DNA from: Xylophilus ampelinus
Lineage (GTDB): Bacteria > Pseudomonadota > Gammaproteobacteria > Burkholderiales > Burkholderiaceae_C
Reading direction: 5' to 3'
Assembly (NCBI RefSeq): GCF_003217575.1
Contig: NZ_QJTC01000021.1
Location: forward strand, 1 to 64,000
Length of the DNA: 64,000 nucleotides
The translations under genes were made by a program, and so were the position numbers. Shown here in pieces: positions 1 through 8,801 of the stretch; the first letter of the stretch is position 1; every line of letters begins with the position of its first letter. A model generated the notes under the pieces. That model had not been told where the DNA came from and ran no database searches. It saw only the letters and a list, made by a program, of their open reading frames with translations.

Positions 1-11
1 CCCCCCCCCCC

Positions 12-52
12 CAGCTTCCTGCAACGACTTCATGCTATTGATTAAATAGCAA
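12..52 (-). repeat. ATAGCT-type dispersed repeat, copy 1
   Basis: Read on the minus strand, an AT-rich head (tttaatcaatagc) is followed by a GAAGTCG-TTGC-GGAAGCTGG body that matches six other copies in the window. It sits just downstream of the MFS gene stop. A run of 12 C fills positions 1-12 at the window edge, so the true left end cannot be judged. Confidence 0.55.
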
Positions 53-57
53 TTCGT

Positions 58-1473
58 TCAGCCGGCCTTCTTCTTCCGCAGCCGCAGCATGCTGAACACC
101 CCCGCCCCGGCCGCCAGCAGCGCGGCCAGGCCCAGCGCCACGATGGGGCCGCGTCCCTCGCCGGGCGGCGCGATGCTGAACACGATGGCCAGCAGAACCG
201 CCCCCAGCGTCTGGCCGGTGAGCCGCGCGGTGCCCAGCATGCCGCTGGCGCCGCCCGAGCGGTGGGCGGGCGGGGTGGTCACGATGGTGTGGTTGTTGGG
301 CGACTGGAACAGGCCGAAGCCGATGCCGCACATCGCCATGCGCCACACCACGTCGATATCCGACGGCTGGGCCGGCAGCGCGGCCAGCAGGGCCAGGCCG
401 GTCGCCAGGATGCCCAGGCCGATGCCGCCCAGCAGCCCGTCGGGCACCCGGCCGATCAGCCGGCCGGCCACCGGCGCGATCGCCACGATGGCCAGCGGCC
501 AGGCGGTGATCAGCAGGCCGGCGGCCAGGTGGCTGCGGCCGTAGCTGCCCAGCAGCAGGAACGGCAGTGCGATGTACGCCAGCATCTGCGCCGCGAAGGC
601 CGCGACCGAGGTGCACATCGACAGCGCGAACACCTGGATCCGCAGCAGGTCGACCGGAAACAGCGGCAGCCGGCTCTGGCGGCGCAGGTAGAAGAAGCCG
701 ACCGCGAGGCCGGCCGCCAGCAGCGCCACGCCGCTGGCCACGCCGCCGGTGGTGCCGGCGGTGCGTGTGCCGAGTGCGTCGGCGCCCAGGAACACCAGGC
801 CGAACATCAGCACATTGAGCAGCACGTCCACCACCGAGAGCCGTGCGCCCGCCGCCTGGGCGGTGTTGCGCGGCAGGGCACGGCCGCCCAGCAACACCAT
901 CAGCCCCAGCGGGAGATTGATCGCGAAGAGCCACGGCCAGCTGGCGACCGACAGCACCGCCGCCGCCACCGTCGGCCCCGCGACCGAGGCGGTGGCCACC
1001 ACCACCGAGTTGATCGCCACGCCGCGGCCCAGCAGCTTGCGCGGATACACCAGCCGCACCATCGCCGCGTTGACGCCCATCATCCCGGCGGCACCCACGC
1101 CTTGCACCGCCCGCGCCGCGACCAGCTGGCCCAGCGTGTGCGCCAGGATGCAGCCGACCGAGGCGACGGTGAACAGCGCCAGGCCGCCCAGGTACACCCG
1201 CCGGTAGCCGATCGTGTCGCCCAGCGTGGCCAGCGGCAGCAGCAGACCCAGCGTGGCCACCTGGTAGGCGTTGACGATCCAGATCGACGAGACCGCATCG
1301 GCCCCCAGGTCGTGCGCGATGCCGGGCAGCGCCAGGTTCAGGATGCTGCCGTCGAGCACGCTGAGCGTCATGCCCAGGATGATGACCGCCATCGCCCGTC
1401 GCCGGGCCGCGGGCGGCAGGCCGTCCGGGGCGCAGGCGTCGGCGCCGACAGGCTGCGGGGCGCTGCTAGCCAC
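58..1473 (-). CDS. MFS transporter, DHA2-like drug/metabolite exporter
   Basis: A 471-residue hydrophobic protein of the major facilitator superfamily. The first membrane segment carries the DHA2-type motif LDGSILNLALPGI. It is followed by GDTIGYRRVYLGG (loop 2-3 motif A) and then by enough hydrophobic segments for about 14 helices, which fits proton-driven exporters. The substrate cannot be told. The start used is a GTG that overlaps the end of the molybdenum-subunit gene by 8 bases, so it is probably translationally coupled to the oxidoreductase operon. An ATG at codon 28 (1392), right before the first membrane helix, is an alternative start. The context suggests export of a substrate or product of the oxidoreductase, but that is only inference. 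Confidence 0.85.
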   Translation of the reverse strand: MASSAPQPVGADACAPDGLPPAARRRAMAVIILGMTLSVLDGSILNLALPGIAHDLGADAVSSIWIVNAYQVATLGLLLPLATLGDTIGYRRVYLGGLALFTVASVGCILAHTLGQLVAARAVQGVGAAGMMGVNAAMVRLVYPRKLLGRGVAINSVVVATASVAGPTVAAAVLSVASWPWLFAINLPLGLMVLLGGRALPRNTAQAAGARLSVVDVLLNVLMFGLVFLGADALGTRTAGTTGGVASGVALLAAGLAVGFFYLRRQSRLPLFPVDLLRIQVFALSMCTSVAAFAAQMLAYIALPFLLLGSYGRSHLAAGLLITAWPLAIVAIAPVAGRLIGRVPDGLLGGIGLGILATGLALLAALPAQPSDIDVVWRMAMCGIGFGLFQSPNNHTIVTTPPAHRSGGASGMLGTARLTGQTLGAVLLAIVFSIAPPGEGRGPIVALGLAALLAAGAGVFSMLRLRKKKAG

Positions 1474-3760
1474 CCGGCGCCATTACCTTTTCCGGCGTCA
1501 TCGGCACGCTGTAGAGCCGCCGCCCGGTGGCGTGGAAGATCGCGTTGGCGATCGCGGCCGACACGCCCACCATGCCGATCTCGCCCACGCCCTTGACGCC
1601 CAGCGGGTTCACCACGTCGTCCTCCTCGGGCACGAAGAGCACGTCGATCTCGCCGATGTCGCGGTTCACCGGCACGTGGTACTCGGCGAAGCTGTGGTTC
1701 ACCACCTTGCCCAGGCGGTGGTCGTGCAGGGCTTCCTCGTGCAGCGCATGGCTGATGCCCCAGACCACGCCGCCCTGGATCTGGCTGGTGGCGGTGCGCG
1801 GGTTGACGATGCGGCCGGCGGCTATCGCGCTCACGATGCGGGTCACCTCGACGGTGCCGAAGTCCTCGTCCACCCGCACCTCGGCGAACACCGCCGAATG
1901 GGTGGAGCGGGTGAACTTGCGCTGCTTCAGGAAATGCGCGAGCGACAGGGTCTTTTCCTCGACCCGGTCCTTGCCGCTGCGCCGCAGCAGGTCGTCGAAG
2001 GCCACGTACCGTGCCGGGTCGGCCACCAGTCGGATGCAGCCGTCCGCGAACTCGACCTCCTCGAACAGCGGCTTGCCGAGCGGCGCGTCGGGCAGCACCC
2101 GCACCATGCGGAACAGGGTACGCGCCAGCTTGTGGCAGGCGGCCTGCACCGCCGTGCCGATGGTGGCGACCGTCATCGAGCCGCCCTCGATCGGCGCCAT
2201 CGGCAGGGTGGAGTCGCCCAGGGTGAACACCACCTTGTCGAGCGGCAGGCCGATGCTCGCCGCGGCGATCTGGGCCATGACGGTATAGGTGCCGGTGCCG
2301 ATGTCGGTGGTGGCGCTGCTCACCGCCAGCGTGCCGTCGGCCTGCAGCACCGCACGGGCGGCGCCGGGCATCTGCATCGCGTCCCAGACGCCGGTGGCCA
2401 TGCCCCAGCCGACGAGGGTGCGGCCGTCGCGCATCGAGCGCGGCGCGGCCGAGCGGCGCGCCCAGCCGAAACGCTCGGCGCCCTGGGCATAGCAGTCGCG
2501 CAGCGCCTTGCTGGAGAAGGGCTTGTCCTCGCCGTGGTCGCGCTCGGCGTAGTTGCACAGGCGCAGCGCCAGCGGGTCGAGGTCGGCGGCGTAGGCCAGC
2601 TCGTCCATCGCGCATTCGAGTGCATGCACACCGGTGACGGCGCCGGGCGCCCGCATGTCGATGGGCGTGAACCGGTCGAGCGGCACCACCTTGAAATCGA
2701 GCGCCACGTTGTCGCACGGGTAGAGCAGGGCCGACCAGTTGACGATCACCTCCACGTAGTCCTCGTTGCGCGAGGTTTCGGTCACCGCGCTGTGCTGCAC
2801 CGAGGTCAGCCGGCCGTCGGGCGTGCAGGAGAGCCTGATCGTCTGCACCGCTTCGGGCCGGTGGCCGAAGGTGAACATCTGCTGGCGGGTCAGCACCACC
2901 CGCACCGGGCGCTGCAGCTTGAGCGCGGCCATCGACGCCAGCAGCGACTGGTACTGCGGCCGCAGCCCCGAGCCGAAAGCGCCGCCGACGTAGGGGCACA
3001 GCACCCGCACGTTCTCCTTCTTCAGCTTCAGCGCATGGGCCAGGTACATCCGCGAGTTCTGCGCGCCCTGGGTCTTGTCGTACACGGTGAGCCTGCCCGG
3101 GCCGTCCCAGACGGCGGTGGTGGCGAACATCTCCATCGGGTTGTGGTACTCGGACGAGGCCAGGTACTCGGCCGCGACCCTGATGTCGGCGGCCGCGAAG
3201 ATGCGATCCGCATCGCCTTTCGGCTTGGGCGGCGGGGTGAAGCCGAACTTCAGCCGGCCGGGCTTGCGCGCCTCGTCCAGGCGCTTGTGCAGGCTGCTGC
3301 GGTGGGGCTCGGCCGCATAGTCGATCCGCACCAGCCGGGCGGCGTGGCGCGCGGCTTCGAAGGTCTCGGCGATGACGAGCGCGACCGGCTGGCCCTCGGA
3401 ATGCACCCGGTCGTCTTCCAGCGGCCGGAACGGCGAGCCCGAGGGCGAGACGATGTCCTTGTGCATCAGGTCCAGGCGCGACATCGGCAGGCGGTTGCCG
3501 TGGTGCATCACCTCCACCAGGCCGGGCACGGCCCGGGCGGCGGCGGTGTCGATCCGCGCGATCCGGCCGCGGGCGATGGTGGCCGAGACCACCACGCCGT
3601 AGACCATGCCGTCGGCGAAATGCTCGGCCGCGTAGCGGGCGGCGCCGGTCACCTTGGCGCGGCCGTCGACCCGCGGCACCGGGGTGCCGAAAGGGCCGGG
3701 CAGGTTCACCTCGGGCCGGGGTGCGCGGGCGGTGGCGGGGGCTGTGGACGTGCTGTTCAT
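1466..3760 (-). CDS. paoC: aldehyde oxidoreductase, molybdenum cofactor-binding subunit (PaoC-like)
   Basis: A 764-residue catalytic subunit of the xanthine dehydrogenase/aldehyde oxidase family. The N-terminal part has the family hammerhead-domain pattern (DGRAKVTGAARYAAE near residue 30). The Mo-pterin domains follow, with PYVGGAFGSGLRPQYQ and the C-terminal KGVGEIGMVG, whose Glu near residue 727 is the expected catalytic base. It is the third gene of an Fe-S / FAD / Mo operon, the order of E. coli paoABC, and lies 61 bases downstream of the FAD gene. The length and the 4Fe-4S loop in the partner FAD subunit favour a PaoABC-type aldehyde oxidase over xanthine dehydrogenase. The ATG start has GAGGT about 6 bases upstream. 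No XdhC/PaoD maturation gene is present nearby. Confidence 0.85.
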   Translation of the reverse strand: MNSTSTAPATARAPRPEVNLPGPFGTPVPRVDGRAKVTGAARYAAEHFADGMVYGVVVSATIARGRIARIDTAAARAVPGLVEVMHHGNRLPMSRLDLMHKDIVSPSGSPFRPLEDDRVHSEGQPVALVIAETFEAARHAARLVRIDYAAEPHRSSLHKRLDEARKPGRLKFGFTPPPKPKGDADRIFAAADIRVAAEYLASSEYHNPMEMFATTAVWDGPGRLTVYDKTQGAQNSRMYLAHALKLKKENVRVLCPYVGGAFGSGLRPQYQSLLASMAALKLQRPVRVVLTRQQMFTFGHRPEAVQTIRLSCTPDGRLTSVQHSAVTETSRNEDYVEVIVNWSALLYPCDNVALDFKVVPLDRFTPIDMRAPGAVTGVHALECAMDELAYAADLDPLALRLCNYAERDHGEDKPFSSKALRDCYAQGAERFGWARRSAAPRSMRDGRTLVGWGMATGVWDAMQMPGAARAVLQADGTLAVSSATTDIGTGTYTVMAQIAAASIGLPLDKVVFTLGDSTLPMAPIEGGSMTVATIGTAVQAACHKLARTLFRMVRVLPDAPLGKPLFEEVEFADGCIRLVADPARYVAFDDLLRRSGKDRVEEKTLSLAHFLKQRKFTRSTHSAVFAEVRVDEDFGTVEVTRIVSAIAAGRIVNPRTATSQIQGGVVWGISHALHEEALHDHRLGKVVNHSFAEYHVPVNRDIGEIDVLFVPEEDDVVNPLGVKGVGEIGMVGVSAAIANAIFHATGRRLYSVPMTPEKVMAPGG

Positions 3761-3821
3761 GGGAGTACCTCGGTGCGGGCGTGCGGCAGGGGGCGGGCTG
3801 TCGATGCTAAGGTGCGGGCGC

Positions 3822-4826
3822 TCATGCGGCCGCCTCCTGGCCGGCCGCCTGCAGCAGGGCGCGCACGACGGTGCGGCGGGCCAGCGGGATCTTGAAATCG
3901 TTGTCGCCCTGGCCGCGGGCGCCCGCCAGCAGGGCGTCGGCGGCGCGGCCGAAGGCTTCTTCGCCGACGGTGGCGCCGGCCAACAGCGTCTCGGCTTCGG
4001 GCAGGCGCCAGGGCTTGTGCGCGACGCCGCCGAGCGCGATGCGGGCCGACTTCACCGTGCGGCCGTCGGCTTCGAGGTCGAGCGCGGCGGCCACCGACAC
4101 CAGCGCGAAGGCATAGGAACGGCGGTCGCGGATCTTCAGGTACGCGATGCGCGTGAACAGCGGCGCGGCGGGCAGGTCCACCGAGGTGATCAGTTCGCCG
4201 GGTGCCAGGGTGGTGTCGAGGTCGGGCCGGTCGCCGGGCAGGCGGTGGAAGTCTGCGAAGGCGATGCCGCGGCTGCCCTGCGCACCCTGGACCTGGACCG
4301 TGGCGTCGAGCGCGGCCATCGCCACGCACATGTCGGACGGGTGCACCGCGATGCAGGAGTCGCTCGCGCCCTGGATCGCGTGGATCCGGTTCACCCCGCC
4401 GATGGCGGGGCAGCCGCTGCCGGGCTTGCGCTTGTTGCACGGCACCGAGGCGTCGTAGAAGTAGTAGCAGCGGGTGCGCTGCAGCAGGTTGCCGCCGGTG
4501 GTCGCCATGTTGCGCAACTGCGGGGAGGCGCCCGCCAGCAGCGCCTGGGCCAGCAACGGATAGCGCTGCCGCACCGCGGGGTGCCAGGCGGTGTCGGCAT
4601 TGCGGGCCAGCGCACCGATGCGCAGGCCGCCGCCCTCGGCGTCCTCGATGCCGCCGAGCGGCAGGGCGTTGATGTCGACCAGCGTGTCGGGCGCGGTCAG
4701 CCCTTCCTTCATCAGGTCGAGCAGGTTGGTGCCGCCGGCGATGAAGCGTACGTCGCATGGGCGGGCGCCGACGCGGGCCACCGCGTCGGCGGCGGAGGCG
4801 GCGCGTTCGAAGGCGAACGGGTTCAT
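3822..4826 (-). CDS. paoB: aldehyde oxidoreductase, FAD-binding subunit (PaoB-like)
   Basis: A 334-residue FAD-binding subunit of the molybdopterin dehydrogenase family. FAD-binding motifs are visible: RFIAGGTNLLDLMK near residue 30 and NMATTGGNLLQRTRC near residue 110. The next segment, CYYFYDASVPCNKR then GSGC, carries the cysteines that hold the extra [4Fe-4S] cluster typical of the PaoB/4-hydroxybenzoyl-CoA-reductase type and absent from plain xanthine dehydrogenases. The subunit passes electrons from the Mo centre and 2Fe-2S clusters onward. The ATG overlaps the TGA of the Fe-S gene (ATGA, 4823-4826), which fixes the start and indicates translational coupling. Confidence 0.88.
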   Translation of the reverse strand: MNPFAFERAASAADAVARVGARPCDVRFIAGGTNLLDLMKEGLTAPDTLVDINALPLGGIEDAEGGGLRIGALARNADTAWHPAVRQRYPLLAQALLAGASPQLRNMATTGGNLLQRTRCYYFYDASVPCNKRKPGSGCPAIGGVNRIHAIQGASDSCIAVHPSDMCVAMAALDATVQVQGAQGSRGIAFADFHRLPGDRPDLDTTLAPGELITSVDLPAAPLFTRIAYLKIRDRRSYAFALVSVAAALDLEADGRTVKSARIALGGVAHKPWRLPEAETLLAGATVGEEAFGRAADALLAGARGQGDNDFKIPLARRTVVRALLQAAGQEAAA

Positions 4827-5386
4827 CGTGCGGACTCCTGCGCGTTCGCCGCGCCGGGATCGGCAGCCGGCTGCTGCCGGATCACCTGCACCACCGCCGA
4901 GACGATGCCGGCATAGGCGCCGCAGCGGCAGACGTTGCCGCTCATCTGCTCGCGCACGTCCTCGGCGTCGTGCGCATGGCCTTCGTTCATCAGGCCGACG
5001 GCCGAGCAGATCTGGCCCGGCGTGCAGTAGCCGCACTGGAACGCGTCGTGGTCGATGAAGGCCTGTTGCAGCGGATGCAGCGCATCCTCCTTGGCCAGTC
5101 CCTCGACCGTGGCGACGTCGGCGCCCTCGTGCATCAGCGCCAGCGTCAGGCAGGAATTGATCCGCCGGCCGTCGACCAGCACGGTGCAGGCGCCGCACTG
5201 GCCGTGGTCGCAGCCCTTCTTGGTGCCGCTCTGCCGCAGGTCCTCGCGCAGCAGGTCGAGCAGGGTGGTCCACGGCGCCACCTCCACCTGGGTCGGGTGG
5301 CCGTTGAGCACGAAGCGCAGGGTCTGGGTGGGAGGAAGAAGCGCGGCCGCGGGTGCGGGGCGCGGGGAAACAACGGCCTGGTCCAT
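4823..5386 (-). CDS. paoA: aldehyde oxidoreductase, [2Fe-2S] subunit (PaoA-like)
   Basis: A 187-residue small subunit with two [2Fe-2S] sites: a plant-ferredoxin type cluster (GCDHGQCGACTVLVDG, then NSC) and the C-terminal helical cluster domain (CGYCTPGQICSA, then NVCRCG). It is the electron-transfer subunit of the molybdenum oxidoreductase encoded by the next two genes. The start at 5386 is chosen because AGAAGGA sits about 7 bases upstream; an in-frame ATG at 5410 lacks this. E. coli PaoA has a Tat signal. Here neither start gives a twin-arginine leader followed by a hydrophobic stretch, so the complex is probably cytoplasmic. Confidence 0.88.
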   Translation of the reverse strand: MDQAVVSPRPAPAAALLPPTQTLRFVLNGHPTQVEVAPWTTLLDLLREDLRQSGTKKGCDHGQCGACTVLVDGRRINSCLTLALMHEGADVATVEGLAKEDALHPLQQAFIDHDAFQCGYCTPGQICSAVGLMNEGHAHDAEDVREQMSGNVCRCGAYAGIVSAVVQVIRQQPAADPGAANAQESAR

Positions 5387-5654
5387 GGGGATCCTTCTGC
5401 TCGGCGGCATGTCATCGTGGTGCCCGGTGGGCCGGGTCGGCCCGCCATTTTTCGCGGCCGCGACCATGCGGCGCCAGGGCGTCGCGCGCCGCCTGCCTGT
5501 GGGCAGCGGCCTACGCGCCGTATCGCCTCGGGACCAGCGCCGCCGGTGCGCCCATGCCTGCAGACGAACTTCCACCGCCTCGGCCCCGTCGCGCGCCAGG
5601 GGCACGCTGACGTCCTCGAACCGATCCGCCCGCGACGTCGGTCGGTGCGGCGGC

Positions 5655-6359
5655 TCAGGCCCGCCTCGGAATCTCCAGCCCGCGTGCCACCGCCGGTCGC
5701 GCCACGAAGGTCGCCAGCACTCGCTGCACCGCGGGGAAATCGTCGAACCCGACCAGCTCGCGCGCCTCGTAGAACCCGACCAGGTTGCGCACCCAGGGCA
5801 GCACCGCGATGTCGGCGATGGTGAGCCCGGCGCCCATGATCCAGTCGCGCCCCTCCAGGCGCTTGTCCAGCACCGCCAGCAGCCGCTTCGATTCGGCCAC
5901 GTACCGGTCGCGCGGGCGCTTGTCCTCATAGTCCCTGCCGGCGAACTTTTGGAAGAAGCCCAGCTGGCCGAACATCGGCCCGACGCCGCCCATCTGCCAC
6001 ATCAGCCACTGCAGCGTTTCGTAGCGGCCGGCCGCATCCGCCGGCATGCACTGGCCGGTCTTCTCGGCCAGGTAGACCAGGATCGCGCCGGATTCGAAGA
6101 GCGCCAGCGGTTTTCCGTCCGGGCCGTCGGGGTCGAGGATCGCCGGGATCTTGTTGTTCGGGTTGAGCGAGAGAAAGGCCGCGGAGGTCTGGTCGTTCTG
6201 CCCGAAATCCACCAGGTGCGGCTCGTACGGCAGGCCGGTTTCTTCCAGCAGGATCGAGACTTTCACCCCGTTGGGCGTGGGCAGCGAATAGAGCTGCAGC
6301 AGGTCGGGGCGCTGCGCGGGCCACTTGGCGGTGATCGGGAAGGCGGTGAGATCGTGCAT
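5655..6359 (-). CDS. glutathione S-transferase family protein, YfcG/YghU type
   Basis: A 234-residue thioredoxin-fold glutathione transferase. The N-terminal domain begins LYSLPTPNGVKVSILLEE, with the TPNG signature of the nu-class YfcG/YghU enzymes, which act as glutathione-dependent disulfide reductases or peroxidases. It continues with NPNNKIPAILDP and the glutathione-binding ESGAILVYLAEKTG. The C-terminal all-helical domain contains GLTIADIAVLPW. The ATG at 6359 is chosen because the conserved domain begins soon after it; the frame stays open further upstream, but that part reads as noncoding. It stands alone, with gaps of 268 and 114 bases to its neighbours. Confidence 0.85.
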   Translation of the reverse strand: MHDLTAFPITAKWPAQRPDLLQLYSLPTPNGVKVSILLEETGLPYEPHLVDFGQNDQTSAAFLSLNPNNKIPAILDPDGPDGKPLALFESGAILVYLAEKTGQCMPADAAGRYETLQWLMWQMGGVGPMFGQLGFFQKFAGRDYEDKRPRDRYVAESKRLLAVLDKRLEGRDWIMGAGLTIADIAVLPWVRNLVGFYEARELVGFDDFPAVQRVLATFVARPAVARGLEIPRRA

Positions 6360-6473
6360 GTCGGGATCCGGAAGAAGACGAGGGCGGCGGAGCGTGGGGC
6401 GGGCGGGCCGCGCGGCCCGCAAGGAACGGGCCTGCATTCTGGCCCGGCGCCGCAAGACCGTCGCGCGGTGCGG

Positions 6474-7088
6474 CTACATCGCCTGGGCTTGTTCCAGGTG
6501 CCGGCGCATCACCGGCAGCGACTGTTCGATCCAGGCGCGGATGTCGGGCGTGCGGCTGGCGCGGCGGGCCCGCTCCAGCAGCTCGATGTCGTCCTTGTGG
6601 TCCTCGATGCCCACCTGCAGCCGGAACACGGTGTCGAACTCCTTGCCCGAGAGGGACTGCAGCCGCGCCAGGATCGCGGCCTTGTCTTGCGGAGCGTGCT
6701 CGGGCAGCGGGTAGTTGTGGTCGAGCGAGATCTGCTTGAGGCCGTCCATCGCGCGGCGGTGGTCGCGCTGCAGGGTCTGGGCGAAGGCCTTGAGCCGGGG
6801 ATCGGCGGCGCGGGATTCTGCGAGCTTGGCGGCTTCCATCTCGTAGAGCGAAGCGCCGGCGGCCTTGGTGACGAAGTCGCGGTCGGCCTTGCTGATGGCC
6901 GAGGGCGCCGACTTGGTCGTGCCTTCGCCCTCGGGGTTGTGGTTGCGGGCGCCGGGCTTGTCGGCCTGGGCGCGCTGGCTGCGCTCGGGTGCGGCCGGGT
7001 GGCTCGCTTCGTCGGCCGCGTGGGCGGCGACACCGGTGAAGGCCAAGGCGGCGAGCAGGCAGGACGAGAGGGCGGTGAGAGGGGCCAT
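6474..7088 (-). CDS. secreted DUF4142 family protein
   Basis: A 204-residue protein with a signal peptide (hydrophobic LSSCLLAALAFTGVAAHA, cleavage expected after AHA), a charged low-complexity linker to about residue 65, and a helical DUF4142 domain (SKADRDFVTKAAGASLYEME, then HRRAMDGLKQISLDHNYPLP). DUF4142 proteins have a ferritin-like helical-bundle fold and are exported; their function is unknown. Another ferritin-like protein (DUF892) is encoded about 0.8 kb upstream on the same strand, with cyanase between, so this looks like a small stress-related group. No metal-binding residues can be assigned by eye. Confidence 0.75.
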   Translation of the reverse strand: MAPLTALSSCLLAALAFTGVAAHAADEASHPAAPERSQRAQADKPGARNHNPEGEGTTKSAPSAISKADRDFVTKAAGASLYEMEAAKLAESRAADPRLKAFAQTLQRDHRRAMDGLKQISLDHNYPLPEHAPQDKAAILARLQSLSGKEFDTVFRLQVGIEDHKDDIELLERARRASRTPDIRAWIEQSLPVMRRHLEQAQAM

Positions 7089-7260
7089 GGTGGAACTCCG
7101 GCAAAGGCGAATAGAAGCGGGGCGATGCCGACAAGACCCCGCCGCCGCAGGAATGCCGCAAGACTGGGCCCGCCGACCCGCGCCGGATGTACGGCCAGAC
7201 GCCTATCGCGTGTCGGCACGCAAGGCCATCGCCGCGTCGCGGGCCGTCCGGGAGCCGGCC

Positions 7261-7704
7261 TCAGTAGGTCTTGTACGGCAGGAACTTGCCCGACAGGACC
7301 ACCCGCACCCGGTCGCCCTTGGGATCTTCCTGGCGCTGCATGTCCATCGAGAAGTCGATCGCGCTCATGATGCCGTCGCCGAACTCCTCGTGGATCAGCT
7401 CCTTGATCGTGGTGCCGTAGACGCTCACCAGCTCGTACCAGCGATAGATCAGCGGATCGGTCGGCACCGGGGTGGGCAGCGAGCCCTTGTACGGCACCAC
7501 CTGCAGCCATTTGCGGTCGTCGGCGCTCAGGTCGAAGATGTCGCCGACGGTGGCGGCCTGCGCGGCGGTGAGCGTCATCTGGCCCAGGCAGGCGGCGGTG
7601 GTCCATTCCTTGGACAAGCCCACCTTCTCGGCCACGCCGGCCCAGCTGATCCCCTTCAGGACCTTGGCGGTGATGATTTTCTCGGTGACGTCGTTGCGGC
7701 TCAT
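7261..7704 (-). CDS. cynS: cyanate hydratase (cyanase)
   Basis: A 147-residue cyanase, which converts cyanate and bicarbonate to ammonia and CO2 as a homodecamer. The N-terminal half is the helix-turn-helix-like domain (KVLKGISWAGVAEKVGLS). The catalytic domain has IYRWYELVSVYG and GDGIMSAIDF. Arg88, Glu91 and Ser114 correspond to the E. coli catalytic residues Arg96, Glu99 and Ser122, with identical spacing. The start at 7704 is supported by AGGAG 8 bases upstream; the ATG at 7737 has no such site. No cynT (carbonic anhydrase) or cynR regulator is adjacent, unlike the E. coli operon. Confidence 0.95.
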   Translation of the reverse strand: MSRNDVTEKIITAKVLKGISWAGVAEKVGLSKEWTTAACLGQMTLTAAQAATVGDIFDLSADDRKWLQVVPYKGSLPTPVPTDPLIYRWYELVSVYGTTIKELIHEEFGDGIMSAIDFSMDMQRQEDPKGDRVRVVLSGKFLPYKTY

Positions 7705-7770
7705 GAAAAAGGCTCCTGTGGCGGGTTCGCCTTTCATGCAAAGAGCATGCCTTGGCTCTCGCATCCGCCC

Positions 7771-7826
7771 AAAAAAATAGCTGCGGCCGACGTTGCGCGC
7801 CGACCTGTAGCTATCTATTTTGTAGC
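7771..7826 (+). repeat. ATAGCT-type dispersed repeat, copy 2
   Basis: The element reads AAAAAAATAGCTGCGGCCGA, then CGTTGCGCGCCGACCTGTAG, and lies between cynS and the DUF892 gene, just past the DUF892 stop codon. It is followed by a second AT-rich half (ctatctattttgtagc), so this copy is nearly symmetrical, as if two heads faced each other. Confidence 0.65.
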
Positions 7827-7852
7827 ATGCGCGACCTGAGCCGCCGGTGCGG

Positions 7853-8479
7853 TCAGCCTGCGGTCTTGCGGGCCGGAGCCTTGCGGGTGGCGGGCACCTG
7901 GGTCTTGGCGGCCGGACCGGCAGGGGTCTTGGCGCTCTCGGTCGGTGCGCGGCGGGCGGGGACCGAATCCTTGTCCGATTCGCCTCCCGCATCGGCCGCC
8001 GCGGCGTTGCCTCCGCTTTCGGCCAGCAGGGTGAGCTTTTCGTCGGTGGACTTTTCCTCTTCCAGCGTCTCGCGCAGCAGCTGCATCGCTTCGGTGTAGC
8101 CGAGCTGCTTGGCCAGGGCGCAGAGGGTGCCGTAGGTGGCGATCTCGTAGTGCTCGACCTTCTGGGCCGCGCCGATCAGGCCGGCGTCGAGCACCGGGCC
8201 CTTCTCCACTTCCTCGATCATTTCTTCGCCTTCCTCGACCAGGCCTTCCATCGCGGCGCACTTGATGCGCTTCAACTTGATGCCGGTGGCTTCCACCGCG
8301 CGGTCGATCCGCTCGATCTGGCCCTGGGTCTCTTCCAGGTGGAGGGTGAAGGCGGCGGCCAGCGCCGGATTGGTCGCGGCGCGCGCCATCTTGGGCAGTG
8401 CCTTGGTCAGCTGCTTTTCGGCGCTGTAGACGTCCGACAGGGCGTGGACGAACAGGTCTTCGAGGGTCTTGACGGCCAT
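7853..8479 (-). CDS. ferritin-like DUF892 (YciE/YciF) family protein
   Basis: A 208-residue protein. Residues 1-155 form the DUF892 four-helix bundle (LEDLFVHALSDVYSAEKQL at the N-terminus, EHYEIATYGTLCALAKQLGY, then LLRETLEEEKSTDEKL). The acidic and His residues (E..H in several helices) match the diiron-ligand pattern of this family, which is induced by general stress in other bacteria. The last 50 residues are a lysine/alanine/proline-rich low-complexity tail resembling nucleic-acid-binding tails. The ATG at 8479 has AAGGAA about 7 bases upstream. The biochemical activity of the family is unknown. Confidence 0.8.
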   Translation of the reverse strand: MAVKTLEDLFVHALSDVYSAEKQLTKALPKMARAATNPALAAAFTLHLEETQGQIERIDRAVEATGIKLKRIKCAAMEGLVEEGEEMIEEVEKGPVLDAGLIGAAQKVEHYEIATYGTLCALAKQLGYTEAMQLLRETLEEEKSTDEKLTLLAESGGNAAAADAGGESDKDSVPARRAPTESAKTPAGPAAKTQVPATRKAPARKTAG

Positions 8480-8801
8480 GGTGGATTCCTTTTGGGCGGT
8501 GATGACGGGGGTGTTCGCGGTAGTGCGAACGCACCGCCGCCGGCCACGGCACGTACCACGAAGGTGTGCGGGCCGGACAGCACAGTGGGTGCGGGCACGC
8601 CTGGCCCGCCGTGTCGGTGCGGATCGGGGCGAGGCGTAGGCGGACGGAGCGCCTTGCGTTTGGATGCAGCCGCGCGGCGCTTGTCGGTCATGCTGTCGGC
8701 ATGCGACGCGGTCTCGGCCGGTGGTGGCCCGGCCGCCCGGCCCTTTGCCCGGTCGCCGCCGCACCGCCCCCTTCGCCCCCTGCCGAACCTCCGACACCGC
8801 C
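8480..8801. other. divergent intergenic region
   Basis: 322 bases between the divergent DUF892 and ROK-like genes. It should hold both promoters, but I see no convincing -35/-10 pair or operator, and no open frame with a coding character. The frame of the ROK gene stays open upstream to an ATG at 8664, but the extra residues are Arg/Pro/Ala-rich and look noncoding. Confidence 0.4.

Noticed and set aside
1-12. Run of 12 C at the left edge as a phase-variation tract
   Set aside because: It lies at the window edge downstream of a gene end, so neither its full length nor any target gene can be seen.
262-3895. Long plus-strand open frames antisense to the MFS and paoC genes
   Set aside because: They are Arg/His/Gln-rich shadow frames typical of high-GC DNA and lack any recognisable domain.
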